Source: Bdellovibrionales bacterium CG10_big_fil_rev_8_21_14_0_10_45_34 (GTDB taxonomy: Bacteria; Bdellovibrionota; Bdellovibrionia; Bdellovibrionales; 1-14-0-10-45-34). From it: 64,000 nt of DNA. The stretch's first letter is position 1, and each line of letters begins with the position of its first letter. The notes below the pieces were generated by a model. It was not told where the DNA came from. It ran no database searches and worked only from the letters and a program-made list of their open reading frames with translations. Shown here one piece after another: positions 28,337 through 37,165 of the stretch. A program made the translations under genes and the position numbers. The stretch is taken from the NCBI GenBank assembly GCA_002778785.1, contig PEZS01000016.1:241106-305105 (forward strand), read 5' to 3'.

Positions 28337-28762
28337 TTAGATGCAATTTCCTTTTTCCGCAGATTCCATAAGCCGCTGAGTTGATTCAGTCGATAGTTTG
28401 ACGAATTTGATTTTTGTTCGCCCGACAGTCGCATCGCCTTTCAGAACTCCATAATCCGTATTGAAGTTGTTAAGAACTAACTCTTTTTGGCCATCAATTT
28501 CGAAGATAAACTCTTTATCGCTGATTTTAAGAGCCGTCGAAATCAAACAAGCCGCCAATTCAGTCGTGTTAGTATTGAAGACAGCGAGTCGAGCGCCCGC
28601 GCCACTTATTCCTTCTTCTTCGGTTCCGCTTATGCATACAGCAGGATACATGACACCCGTATCCAAAAGTTGATAACAGCCATCGAAACTGCTGGCGTTC
28701 GCGTTGCCTACGTTGGCAATAGCCGAAGTGAAAAAAGCGAAGAAAACAAATACGAATTTCAT
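28337..28762 (-). CDS. Small secreted hypothetical protein
   Basis: A 141-residue protein starting MKFVFVFFAFFTSAIANVGNANA, a clear signal peptide. The start at 28762 is chosen because AAAGGGGG lies upstream and the signal peptide begins there; the frame is open to 28864. The mature part has Cys in DGCYQLL, PAVCISG, AACLIS and KGNCI, and a beta-rich pattern. No family recognised. It lies 37 bp upstream of the next secreted-protein gene. Confidence 0.6.
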   Translation of the reverse strand: MKFVFVFFAFFTSAIANVGNANASSFDGCYQLLDTGVMYPAVCISGTEEEGISGAGARLAVFNTNTTELAACLISTALKISDKEFIFEIDGQKELVLNNFNTDYGVLKGDATVGRTKIKFVKLSTESTQRLMESAEKGNCI

Positions 28763-28864
28763 AGAACCCCCTTTGTGATGTTCGGCTGGTTTTAGCTGCG
28801 CTGTAAGCCAGCGATCAAACCAATAACCCTGTTTGAAATATTTATATGGCCCGTCGTGAGCCAC

Positions 28865-29010
28865 ACACCTACGCGGGTAAGGCGTATCTCAGCGGATTAA
28901 CTAGACGTAGCCTAGCCATTCTATCGATCCCTAAGACTTACTTTAGCGCGCGAAGGGGCTCGCTCACCGGACCGATAGGGGCCTTTAAGCCGTTGTTGTC
29001 GTGCTTCCCT
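28865..29010. repeat. Noncoding remnant duplicating the 3' end of gltX
   Basis: GCGAAGGGGCTCGCTCACCG (28950-28970 region) resembles GCGAAGGAGCTCACTCACCG at 29031-29052, which encodes the gltX C-terminus (PVSELLRRAG). The remnant would read GPVSEPLRA on the minus strand. It appears to be a decayed duplication. Confidence 0.45.
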
Positions 29011-30483
29011 TTAGCTCATCACGCCAGCGCGGCGAAGGAGCTCACTCACCGGAATCAAAGGCACGAGCAGCTTCAACTCTGCGCCTTGAGGCTTACCGAT
29101 CACAAAAACACGAAGAGGTTGAAAGAGCTGCTTTCCTTTAACGCCAGCCTCTTTTTGCAAGGTGGCTTGGAGTTCGTTGAAATCTTGCTCTGACAAATAT
29201 GTGGTCTGCGCCTTATCGGCACCGCCGTGGGCCTGAACTCTTTGCTCAAGTAGAGAAGTCCACACAGAGAGTACCTTTTCCGTAGTAGGCCAGCTCAAAA
29301 CTTCTTTTCCTTCTTGTGAAACTTGAAACTCATTTGGATCAAACGGTCTCAGCAGTTCGACAACGTCGGCGAGCGTCTCCATAGCGGGCTTAAAAACCGG
29401 CATTGCTCTTAAAATCCAATCAGGATTTGCAAATGAAAGAGTCAGCTCACTCGGCACATAATCAAGATAGTCGAGAATTCTTTGCCAAAGCTCCACATCT
29501 GGCAAGGCTCGCAAATGCTGGGCATTCATCCATTTTAGCTTCACTTCATCAAACACAGCAGGTGAAGAATGAAAGCGAGCCGGATCAAAACTTTGAATCA
29601 TCTCTTCTTCAGTCAAGATTTCTTTGCCATCGCGGTGCGACCAACCAAGTAGGCAAATAAAGTTTTTAAGAGCCTCGGGTAGATAGCCCTGTCGACGGTA
29701 CTCGTCACAGCTCGTGGCCCCGTGCCTTTTACTGAGTTTTTGCTTATCAGCGCCTAAAATTATAGAAAGGTGTCCAAAAACAGGTGGCACAAAACCAAAG
29801 GCTTCATACAGCATAAGCTGCCGAACGGTGTTACTCAGGTGCTCTTCTCCGCGAAGAACATGGGTGATGCCCATAAGTGCGTCGTCCACAACGCAGCAAA
29901 AGTTATAGACTGGCATTCCGTCAGAGCGAAGAATCACGAAGTCTCCTACCATCCCTTCCGGAAAGTCTACATTGCCTCTTACCATATCATTGAAGCCATA
30001 GGCTTTATTGACGTCGACTTTAAATCGAATCGTTGCTTTCTCACCTTTTGAAAGTCGTTCTTGCGCTTCTTGAAAGGTGAGATTTCTGTGTGTTCCGTCG
30101 TAATGGGGAGCCTTATTTTCTGCGACAGCTTTTTCTTTTTTCACAGTCAGTTCTTCTTCGGTGCAGAAGCAGTAAAACGCTTTTCCGGATTTGACCAACT
30201 CGACAGCTTTTTGTTGGTAGATTTCTTTTCGCTCACTTTGCCTATAAGGACCATTTGGTCCGCCAACCTCAACGCCCTCATCCCAGTTAAGCCCTAGCCA
30301 ACGCAAATCGGAGAGTTGCATGTTCATGGCTACGTCGGTGCTCCGCGCTTGATCAGTATCTTCAACGCGTAGGAGAAACTGGCCGTTATTATTTCGAGCA
30401 AAGAGGAAGTTGTAGAGCGCCGTGCGAGCGCCGCCAACGTGAAGGTATCCGGTAGGGCTTGGAGCAAATCGAACTCGTGTCAT
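29011..30483 (-). CDS. gltX: Glutamyl-tRNA synthetase
   Basis: This 490-residue class I synthetase charges tRNA-Glu (and possibly tRNA-Gln where no GlnRS exists). The N-terminal RFAPSPTGYLHVGGARTALYN carries the HIGH-like motif, FCTEEEL lies in the insertion domain, and KLSKRHGA is the KMSKS loop. The C-terminal anticodon-binding helices are complete. The ATG at 30483 begins the canonical MTRVRFAPSPTG. It is preceded by tandem repeats. Confidence 0.95.
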   Translation of the reverse strand: MTRVRFAPSPTGYLHVGGARTALYNFLFARNNNGQFLLRVEDTDQARSTDVAMNMQLSDLRWLGLNWDEGVEVGGPNGPYRQSERKEIYQQKAVELVKSGKAFYCFCTEEELTVKKEKAVAENKAPHYDGTHRNLTFQEAQERLSKGEKATIRFKVDVNKAYGFNDMVRGNVDFPEGMVGDFVILRSDGMPVYNFCCVVDDALMGITHVLRGEEHLSNTVRQLMLYEAFGFVPPVFGHLSIILGADKQKLSKRHGATSCDEYRRQGYLPEALKNFICLLGWSHRDGKEILTEEEMIQSFDPARFHSSPAVFDEVKLKWMNAQHLRALPDVELWQRILDYLDYVPSELTLSFANPDWILRAMPVFKPAMETLADVVELLRPFDPNEFQVSQEGKEVLSWPTTEKVLSVWTSLLEQRVQAHGGADKAQTTYLSEQDFNELQATLQKEAGVKGKQLFQPLRVFVIGKPQGAELKLLVPLIPVSELLRRAGVMS

Positions 30484-30526
30484 GTTTAGTTGATACTACG
30501 CTTTTACGAGCAGAAGCAACGACGTA

Positions 30527-30762
30527 GAAGTGAGTCCCTAGCGAAGCGTAGGGCTTGATTCTACCAGGCGCGACGACATAAGTACTTAGTAAGCGGCTGG
30601 TGTGGGTTTTTACCAGGCGCGAAGTGAGTCCTAGCGAAGCGTAGGGTTTGATTCTACTAGGCGCGACGACATAAGTACTTAGTAAGCGGCTGGTGTGAGT
30701 TTTTACCAGGCGCGAGGTGAGTCCCTAGCGAAGCGTAGGGTTTGATTCTACTAGGCGCGACG
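30527..30762. repeat. Tandem repeat, about 94-bp unit, 2.5 copies
   Basis: Copies start at 30527, 30621 and 30714, the third truncated near 30762. Each unit contains CCTAGCGAAGCGTAGGG, TTCTAC[CT]AGGCGCGACGAC and AGTACTTAGTAAGCGGCTGG. An inverted, partial copy (AAGCCCTACGCTTTGCTAG) lies at 30812-30830 at the 3' end of the carD-like gene. The array separates gltX from that gene. It looks like a noncoding intergenic repeat family. Confidence 0.8.
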
Positions 30763-30826
30763 ACGATGCTGTATGTTTAATACAGCGAGGAGGATGCAAC
30801 GACGTAGAGTCAAGCCCTACGCTTTG

Positions 30827-31678
30827 CTAGAAGCCGAAGATTTCGCGGACTTCCTTCTCCATACTCTCCTCATGCTCGCGAGTGGCCAAAGCCAGCTCCT
30901 TTATAAGAAGAGTGCGGGCGGTATCGAGCATTTTTCGCTCTCCAAAGCTGAGGTCTTTATCGACTTTGAGTAAAAAGAGATCCCTGAGAACTTCGGCAAT
31001 TTCAAAAACAGAACCTGTTTTGATTTTTTCCATGTATTCACGGTAACGTCGATTCCAAGTTTGGTTGTCGATTTTGATATCCGTTTTCTTGAGAATATCT
31101 AAAACTTCGCCAGCTTCTTGCTTAGAGATGATTCTTCTAAGACCTACGCTTCTGACGTTACTCATCGGAACCATGATTTTCATACCGGTTTCAGAGATGC
31201 GGATTAGATAAAACGTCTGCTGACTGCCCATGATTTCTTTGCGTTCTATACCGACAACTTCCCCGACACCATGCCCTGGATAAACGGCATGATCGCCAAT
31301 CTCAAAATGGATTGCGACTTCTTGAACTTTTACGGACGTCGATGTCACAGTTTTCAAGGCAACTCCTACTTGAGTGTGTTTATAGGACCAAGCTCGGGGC
31401 GCTGGCGTTACTGCTGCGGGCGCGGGAGCCACCTGTGGGCGCCTGGCTAATGCAGCGGCAGCTGAAGCGGCTCGCGCGGCTGGAACTCTCGAAACTGGCC
31501 CCTTAACGGCACTCAGGGCGGCATTTGATTCTATTTTTTTCACGGTCACCTTTTTTTTAGAAGGTTTTAAAGGCGAACCCTTGACCGCTCTGATCAGTGT
31601 TTTACCTTTGCCAACGACTTTCGTCTTTTTCGAGGTTTTGCCCCCATTCATAGGGAGCGAACTTAACACTTTTGACAC
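30827..31678 (-). CDS. CarD-family transcriptional regulator with basic N-terminal tail
   Basis: This is a 283-residue protein. Residues about 1-115 are Lys-, Ala- and Pro-rich and low in complexity, like histone-H1-type tails. Residues about 122-283 are the CarD/CdnL domain: an RNA polymerase-interacting Tudor-like part (IGDHAVYPGHGVGEVVGIE) followed by the helical DNA-binding part (EVLRDLFLLKVDKDLSFGERKMLDTARTLL). CarD-type proteins stabilise open promoter complexes at rRNA and other promoters. The long tail is beyond the usual about 160 residues. The start is unambiguous only if the tail is real; codon pattern supports it. Confidence 0.85.
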   Translation of the reverse strand: MSKVLSSLPMNGGKTSKKTKVVGKGKTLIRAVKGSPLKPSKKKVTVKKIESNAALSAVKGPVSRVPAARAASAAAALARRPQVAPAPAAVTPAPRAWSYKHTQVGVALKTVTSTSVKVQEVAIHFEIGDHAVYPGHGVGEVVGIERKEIMGSQQTFYLIRISETGMKIMVPMSNVRSVGLRRIISKQEAGEVLDILKKTDIKIDNQTWNRRYREYMEKIKTGSVFEIAEVLRDLFLLKVDKDLSFGERKMLDTARTLLIKELALATREHEESMEKEVREIFGF

Positions 31679-31847
31679 AGTCGATCAACGAAACTTTGTC
31701 TGAATCTTGCAGCATATGCCAAAAAATGCAGAGTTTAAGAAGTAAATTCACTAGCAACTGCATCTTTTAATTAAAAATTGACTCAAAGCGGCAGATGAGT
31801 CTCGAGAATTTCTAGAAATTCATGCTCTGAAGTTTTCGAGAACTAAG
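31679..31847. other. Intergenic region between carD-like gene and recG with a 16-bp palindrome
   Basis: GAATTTCTAGAAATTC (31806-31821) is a perfect palindrome about 27 bp downstream of the recG stop. It may be a protein-binding site or a weak 3' structure. Confidence 0.35.
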
Positions 31848-33950
31848 TTAAGAAATATCCCCTAACTCCCAACCTCGTAGCTTCGAGAGCTCTTTTTTGA
31901 GAGTTTGTAATTGAGAGGATTTAGTTGGATCAGCCGTCGACTCCACTAAGGCGAAAGCCGACTCTTTGGCTTTCATCAAGATCTCTTGATCGCGAATTAT
32001 ATGAGCCATTTGAAAGCCACCGAGCCCTGACTGACGGTGGCCAAGGAACTCCCCTGGGCCCCTGAGTTCAAGGTCCGCCTCCGCCACTTTAAAGCCATCA
32101 TCGCTTTGCTCAAGAACTCTCACTCGGTCGATGGCCTCTTGCGAAACCGCGTGACCGAGACTCAGAATGCAAAAACTCTGGTGGCTACCACGACCGACGC
32201 GCCCCCTTAGTTGATGAAGCTGAGAAAGCCCGAAGCGTTCGGAGTGCTCGATCCAAATGATGTTGGCGTTAGGTACATCCACTCCTACCTCAATCACCGT
32301 CGTACTTACCAGCAGACTCAGTGCACCGGCGCGAAAACTCTCCATCACTTCACGTTTTTCTTTAGCAGACATCCGCCCATGTAGAAGTCCTACTTGAAAA
32401 GGTTGGAATTTTTCTCTTAACAGTTCACATTGCGTTGCTGCATTTTTGAGATCCAGCTTTTCACTTTCTTCCACAAGCGGATAGACCACGTATGCTTGCC
32501 GGCTTTTTTCTAATTGCTTGCGTACAAAATCCTCGACCTGTGGGCGCTTCGATTCAAAGGCAACCCTTGTTTGAATTGGCTTACGTCCGTGGGGTTTTTC
32601 TCTGATAGAAGAAACATCTAAGTCTCCGTAAACTGTCATCGCTAGTGTTCTTGGAATCGGTGTAGCCGACATAATTAAGTTGTGAGGCTGCTCACCTTTG
32701 TCTTTCAAAACCTTTCTTTGAGTAACCCCGAAGCGGTGCTGCTCATCGATGATCACAAGTCCTAATTTTTGAAATTCCACTCCCTCTTGAATGAGAGCAT
32801 GAGTGCCAATGCATACAGAAAACTCACCCGATTTGAGTTGAGCCTGAACCTGTTGTTTTTCGTTAGAGGTTTGCCCCCCGACTAAAAGTCCGATGCGGGC
32901 AGACTCTATCGGCAAAGTCTTTAATGCATTTTGGTAAAGTTGTTCTGCCAATATTTCTGTCGGAGCCATAATAGCGACCTGAAAGCCGTTTTCTACCGCA
33001 ACGAGTGCTGCCATAAATGCAACCAAGGTTTTGCCAGATCCGACATCCCCCTGGAGAAGTCGGTTCATCGGGGAATTTTTAGAAAGATCTTTGAGAATTT
33101 CTTCAAAGGCCCTGATCTGCCCCGTCGTGGGCTGAAAGCTTAGTTGTGATTTAAACTTTTCAACGAGAGTCAACTTCGGGCTCAGCTCATAAGCCTCTAA
33201 GCGAAGCAAATTCCGTTTTTTCGTGGCCCAAAAAATCTCTAGCCGGAAGAACTCATCGAAAATAAGCCGAATCTGGCCCGGGGAACGAAACCGGGCATAA
33301 AGCTCAGCCTGCCCCGCATGTGGCTCATGAATGTCTTTTAAGGCTTCGTGCAGTCCGATCAAACTATGCTGATGGCGAATGTGAACAGGCAAGTGGTCTT
33401 TAACGTTGTTCTTTACAGCCTCTAAAGTGGTCGCAATGATTTTTCGCAGTCGCTGAGGAGATAAACCCTCAATTTCAACGTAGATGGGAACGACCCCTGA
33501 CTCCTCAGTTTCTTGTGATTCTGTTTCGATGGGCCTGAGATCGGGGTGATGAAACTCGAGAGTATTACGATAGACCTGCGGCTTCCCAGACACCCTCACC
33601 ATTGTGCCCGGCTGAAACCTATCTGAGAATCCCTTAAAGGGAATGCGAAAGTATTTGCAAGCAATCAGTCCGGAATCATCTTTGATAACTATCGTAACAA
33701 CTTTGCGCCGCGAACGACCTAGGGTACTTGTGCTTACTTTGACAACTGAGGCCTTCAGGCTAACGAGTTCACCGCTATTGAGCGAAGTAATGCTTCTGGC
33801 GACCCTTCGATCTTCGAAAGCTCGAGGGTAAAAATGGAGCAGGTCTTGAACACAATAAATGCCTCGACCCTCAAACAACTTGGCGATGCCTGGGCCCACT
33901 CCCTTCACGTATTGGATACTTGTGTCAAACCATAGCTCGCCCGCTGCCAT
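31848..33950 (-). CDS. recG: ATP-dependent DNA helicase RecG
   Basis: This 700-residue monomeric helicase reverses stalled forks and processes Holliday junctions. The N-terminal wedge/OB domain (GELVSLKASVVKV) is followed by Walker A LLQGDVGSGKTLVAF, DEQHRFG (Walker B), SATPIPRTLAM, and helicase motifs ATVIEVGVDVPN and QLRGRVGRG. The length is normal. It is a single minus-strand gene, divergent from the HD-GYP gene 58 bp away. Confidence 0.95.
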   Translation of the reverse strand: MAAGELWFDTSIQYVKGVGPGIAKLFEGRGIYCVQDLLHFYPRAFEDRRVARSITSLNSGELVSLKASVVKVSTSTLGRSRRKVVTIVIKDDSGLIACKYFRIPFKGFSDRFQPGTMVRVSGKPQVYRNTLEFHHPDLRPIETESQETEESGVVPIYVEIEGLSPQRLRKIIATTLEAVKNNVKDHLPVHIRHQHSLIGLHEALKDIHEPHAGQAELYARFRSPGQIRLIFDEFFRLEIFWATKKRNLLRLEAYELSPKLTLVEKFKSQLSFQPTTGQIRAFEEILKDLSKNSPMNRLLQGDVGSGKTLVAFMAALVAVENGFQVAIMAPTEILAEQLYQNALKTLPIESARIGLLVGGQTSNEKQQVQAQLKSGEFSVCIGTHALIQEGVEFQKLGLVIIDEQHRFGVTQRKVLKDKGEQPHNLIMSATPIPRTLAMTVYGDLDVSSIREKPHGRKPIQTRVAFESKRPQVEDFVRKQLEKSRQAYVVYPLVEESEKLDLKNAATQCELLREKFQPFQVGLLHGRMSAKEKREVMESFRAGALSLLVSTTVIEVGVDVPNANIIWIEHSERFGLSQLHQLRGRVGRGSHQSFCILSLGHAVSQEAIDRVRVLEQSDDGFKVAEADLELRGPGEFLGHRQSGLGGFQMAHIIRDQEILMKAKESAFALVESTADPTKSSQLQTLKKELSKLRGWELGDIS

Positions 33951-34008
33951 AAAAAGCCCCGCTTAACCCTAGACATCTGATCAATCGACCGTCAGACTTA
34001 AAGGGTCT

Positions 34009-34971
34009 ATGTCTAAAGAGGAACGCTACTTTAAAATTCGAATAAACTCAATTCATCCCGATTTCACAACGACTTTCGATTTGTTTGTGTTTATCAACAA
34101 TCATCACGTCCTTTATTTGCGGGCCGGCGATAAGATGGACAAGGCTAAGCTGCAGACTTTTGTAAATAGGGGCACGGATGTGTTCTATGTGCGCGAAGGT
34201 GAACGGCACCTTTATAAAGCGTACGTTCATGATTGTTTGAACAAGAACTCCATCTCACCTGAGCGAAAAGCTAAGCTTCTAAGAGAAAGCTCCATGTCTC
34301 TTGTCGAGGAGCTATTTGAAAGCCCCAATTTGGCTGAGGCCCTGAGCCACACAAAAGAAGTTGTCGAGCAATTTATCGACTTCATGAACAGCGAAGCAGA
34401 AGCCTTTGTTGAGCTCATTGGGCTTTCGAGTCACGACTTTTACACTTACAATCACAGTTTAGATGTCAGCATTTATTCGCTCGGCCTTGCTCAGTCGGCC
34501 GGATACACCGATCACAATGAACTTATGCAAATAGGAACAGGCGGACTTCTTCACGATATTGGAAAGCGCTACGTTGATACGAGTATTATCTGTAAAAAAG
34601 GTGCGCTCACAGACGAGGAGTGGGAGCAAATGAAAATGCATCCTACTTGGGGCCTACAAATTGTCAGCGAATTCGCGCATGTGAACGATGCCGTAAAAGC
34701 CTGCGTCTTTGAACATCATGAAAATTTTCTTGGTAACGGTTATCCACGTGGTATACGCGGAGAAGAAATACACCCAATGGCGCGCATAGTGGCCATATCC
34801 GATACCTATGATGCGTTAACCACAAAACGTAGTTACAACGATCCAATGCCGCCAACTCAAGCACTGAATCTTATGAAGGATCGCCTCAAGGCGCGCTTCG
34901 ACCCAGTTCTGCTTGAAGCTTTTTATTCAGTGCTTTTTAAAATGAACAACGGCGACTCGATCGCCGGTTAG
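34009..34971 (+). CDS. HD-GYP domain protein, putative cyclic-di-GMP phosphodiesterase
   Basis: This is a 320-residue protein. The N-terminal 120 residues are a DUF3391-like sensory region of the kind found before HD-GYP domains. The catalytic part has YNHSLDVSIYSLGL, GGLLHDIGKRYVD (HD pair), HPTWGLQIV, CVFEHHENFLGNGYPRG (HH-E and GYP motif) and ISDTYDALTT. The metal ligands are all present, so activity is likely. It overlaps the 3' end of a convergent lipoprotein gene by 45 nt. Confidence 0.85.
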   Translation: MSKEERYFKIRINSIHPDFTTTFDLFVFINNHHVLYLRAGDKMDKAKLQTFVNRGTDVFYVREGERHLYKAYVHDCLNKNSISPERKAKLLRESSMSLVEELFESPNLAEALSHTKEVVEQFIDFMNSEAEAFVELIGLSSHDFYTYNHSLDVSIYSLGLAQSAGYTDHNELMQIGTGGLLHDIGKRYVDTSIICKKGALTDEEWEQMKMHPTWGLQIVSEFAHVNDAVKACVFEHHENFLGNGYPRGIRGEEIHPMARIVAISDTYDALTTKRSYNDPMPPTQALNLMKDRLKARFDPVLLEAFYSVLFKMNNGDSIAG

Positions 34972-35649
34972 AAATACCTTTCGGAGTATACGCCTCATGT
35001 TCTCGGGGCTTGTGTTCCAGCTACGCGCGGCTGTCTCTAAATGCAAACTGAGCGCTTCATCGTCTTCATCTTGAAGGGCATTTTGCACTAACCTGATATC
35101 CACTCCGTAAAGCCTCTCAGCAAAGTCAATGACATCGGATTCGGTGCGCGACCTGCTCTTTGCAATTTTGTTCCAATCATTCAAAGTTCGAGCTGCGCGT
35201 AGGGCTACATCTTCGCTCAGCTGATAGCGAAGGGCATATTCCTTTGCAGCGGCACCAATAACTTCTTCTTCTCGGCTGCCTTCAGTCGCAAGCACATCGC
35301 GCGAAAAAGCATCGCTGTATTCGTTGACTGCTCTGCCCGTAAAAAACTCATAGAAAACTCCATTGAAGCCAAAATTACCGTATGCTTCTACAAAGTATCC
35401 CAAATCTGTATCAAACACGGTGGCAAGCACGGGTGGATTTGACCAATTTGCTTGGTAACTGGGATCATCCCACCATATAGCTTTGTCTTTGCCCTTAGAA
35501 TCTAAGTATGTGCAGCCAGGCTTTAGCTTTCCGCACGTGTTTCCAAAGACATCATGCCACTGATGGGAGAATGCGACGCTTCCCGAGTCGGAATTGCAAC
35601 CAAGCAACATGAATGAAACACAAGAAGCAACTAGAACCCTAGACAACAT
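34927..35649 (-). CDS. Hypothetical lipoprotein
   Basis: A 240-residue protein with a lipoprotein signal peptide (MLSRVLVASCVSFMLLGC, lipobox LLGC, lipidated Cys about 18). The mature N-terminal part has GNTCGKLKPGCTYLD, and the C-terminal half is alpha-helical (ALRAARTLNDWNKIAK, ERLYGVDIRLVQNAL). No family recognised. Its promoter region carries a 13-copy heptamer repeat, so expression may vary between cells. The 3' end overlaps the convergent HD-GYP gene. Confidence 0.7.
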   Translation of the reverse strand: MLSRVLVASCVSFMLLGCNSDSGSVAFSHQWHDVFGNTCGKLKPGCTYLDSKGKDKAIWWDDPSYQANWSNPPVLATVFDTDLGYFVEAYGNFGFNGVFYEFFTGRAVNEYSDAFSRDVLATEGSREEEVIGAAAKEYALRYQLSEDVALRAARTLNDWNKIAKSRSRTESDVIDFAERLYGVDIRLVQNALQDEDDEALSLHLETAARSWNTSPENMRRILRKVFLTGDRVAVVHFKKH

Positions 35650-35690
35650 GACCTACCCCCTACAATCAAGCCTGGAGTTTAGAATAACCC

Positions 35691-35784
35691 GATTCAAGAT
35701 TCAAGATTCAAGATTCAAGATTCAAGATTCAAGATTCAAGATTCAAGATTCAAGATTCAAGATTCAAGATTCAAGATTCAAGAT
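35691..35784. repeat. Perfect GATTCAA heptamer array, 13 copies
   Basis: GATTCAA is repeated without error from 35691 to 35781 plus three further bases. It ends 42 bp upstream of the lipoprotein start codon. On the coding strand each unit reads TTGAATC, a -35-like hexamer every 7 bp, and TATTCT follows just downstream of the array. Confidence 0.95.
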
Positions 35785-35817
35785 AGCTCATCTTTAGATT
35801 GACGATATGCCAATAAA

Positions 35818-35880
35818 GTACGGAGTCACTTGTGGGACTAGCCGCATTAGACGCAGCTAGTCCCACAAGTGACTCCGTAC
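35818..35880. terminator. Very long perfect hairpin (25-bp stem, 13-nt loop)
   Basis: A 25-bp arm beginning GTACGGAGTCACTTGTGGGA (35818-35842) is perfectly complemented at 35856-35880. It lies 1 bp after the stop of the minus-strand phasin-like gene, so it is probably its terminator or 3' stabiliser. The U-tract is weak and the stem is unusually long and exact. Confidence 0.6.
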
Positions 35881-35881
35881 C

Positions 35882-36259
35882 TTATTCGTCCTTTTTTGGA
35901 AGTATTTCGATTTCAGCGCTGATTTTAAATTTGTGGGTCTCCGCGAATTTTGAAGCTTCTTTGACAAGGTCAATTTTACTGAGCATTTGAGTGAGCTCAC
36001 GACTTACGCGATTTACAATTTCTTCTTTACTCTTATTTGCACCTTGAAGAACAAGGCTAAGCACTTCACGTGGAAGCTTGAACTCACCCAGTTGCTTTCT
36101 TATGGCTTCTTCGGTCAAAAAGGCAGCGCCCACTCCCACGGTAAAAAGCTTTTTTAGCCCTTCCGCTATCGACGGTCCACGGCCCTCACCAAGGCCTTCG
36201 GAGGCCTCCACATTGCCGCCGGCATTGTCATTTTCATCAAATGGGTCTCGCTGTGACAT
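35882..36259 (-). CDS. Phasin-superfamily (PhaI-like) protein
   Basis: This 125-residue protein has an acidic, disordered N-terminus (about 1-30) followed by VGVGAAFLTEEAIRKQLGEFKLPREVL and KSKEEIVNRVSRELTQMLSKID, an amphipathic helical pattern seen in phasin-like proteins. Such proteins coat polyhydroxyalkanoate granules or act as chaperone-like helices. No PHA genes are seen nearby, so the granule role is uncertain. Confidence 0.6.
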   Translation of the reverse strand: MSQRDPFDENDNAGGNVEASEGLGEGRGPSIAEGLKKLFTVGVGAAFLTEEAIRKQLGEFKLPREVLSLVLQGANKSKEEIVNRVSRELTQMLSKIDLVKEASKFAETHKFKISAEIEILPKKDE

Positions 36260-36348
36260 AACAATCTCTTTCTGCGTACTTCCTAAGAAACAATCCTAAG
36301 CAACACTTCATAGGCACTGAGTCGCGGTAAAATTCACCACGTAAATAT

Positions 36349-36780
36349 TTAGCCCCCGTAGAGTTCACTGACTCGCTTGTGATAGGCGCTCATCATATTT
36401 GGTAGATTCACTTGAATCAAAGCCTTTGCAATGGGGCCCGGCACAAAGGTTTTAAAGGTTGCTTCAACAGTGTAGGTTGCCCTCGTCTTTCCGGCTTCGT
36501 CTTGAAGCTTCCACGATCCTGAAGAAGTTTTAAAAAGATCACCTTCAGCAAAGCTCCATGTGATTGAATCTGGCGGACTCTCAACCATCCACATCTGATA
36601 AGAAAAACTTTTAACCATATTAATTTGATATTCTACAAGCGCCTTGTTGCCATCGCGCCTTATCACTTTGCATGACTTCACTTCACTTAAAAATTCAGAA
36701 TACTTTTCATAATCATGTATAACGGTGAAGAACTGATCCATTTTACAATTGAATAACTCAGTAGTTGAAGCGCTTGCCAT
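36349..36780 (-). CDS. SRPBCC (COQ10/START-like) lipid-binding protein
   Basis: A 143-residue single-domain protein. The pattern FTVIHDYEKYSEFLSEVKSCKVI near 18-40, then the beta-strand series VEYQINMVKSFSYQMWM, and the long C-terminal helix (PGPIAKALIQVNLPNMMSAYHKRV) match the Polyketide_cyc/COQ10 family of hydrophobic-ligand carriers. In respiring bacteria these are related to RatA/UbiQ-binding proteins. The ligand is not deducible. Confidence 0.75.
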   Translation of the reverse strand: MASASTTELFNCKMDQFFTVIHDYEKYSEFLSEVKSCKVIRRDGNKALVEYQINMVKSFSYQMWMVESPPDSITWSFAEGDLFKTSSGSWKLQDEAGKTRATYTVEATFKTFVPGPIAKALIQVNLPNMMSAYHKRVSELYGG

Positions 36781-36871
36781 AACTTCCTCTTTCCTCTTGC
36801 ACTTGAGGACAAATTAAATCTCTATTCAACGACATTCTATGTGTTTTCTCTAGATCCCGACAATCTTCAAA

Positions 36872-37165
36872 TTACTTTTTTTTAAATAGTGCGTCCGCTT
36901 GTGCCAACAAATCCATTGGTTTTGAGGCACCCCCTGAAGTCATCTGTGCTGTAGGCTCGAAGTGATCACAAAAATTAGCTCGGTCCTTCTCTTTTACCAA
37001 CTCCGCAGACGACTCACGACACTCATGATACGAGTTCGGATCGTACAAAGAGCAGTTTAAGCAAACTCTCAGATCCGCCCCACACTTCGGGCAGTCCTCA
37101 GACCTTCCTACAGCCCCAAGAACTGGCATGGTATGCTGACACTGAAAGCATTTAATATTCATCAA
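36872..37165 (-). CDS. Small zinc-ribbon protein
   Basis: A 97-residue protein with four Cys pairs or singles: CFQC (6-9), CPKC (25-28), CLNC (35-38), then Cys in YHECRES and NFCDHFE. At least two zinc sites are possible. It overlaps glpX upstream by 4 nt (ATGA type), so it is translated with glpX. The function is unknown; a zinc-binding adaptor is plausible. Confidence 0.65.
   Translation of the reverse strand: MMNIKCFQCQHTMPVLGAVGRSEDCPKCGADLRVCLNCSLYDPNSYHECRESSAELVKEKDRANFCDHFEPTAQMTSGGASKPMDLLAQADALFKKK

Noticed and set aside
28846-29193. 115-codon plus-strand frame over the gltX 3' end
   Set aside because: It lies opposite the well-supported gltX C-terminus and a decayed duplicate of it; no start signal or family pattern.
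30527-30762. CRISPR-like array
   Set aside because: The units are contiguous long repeats without distinct spacers.
35594-35797. 67-codon frame encoding a repeated FKIQDSR peptide
   Set aside because: It is only the translation of the heptamer array; no ribosome site, and it overlaps the start of the lipoprotein gene on the other strand.
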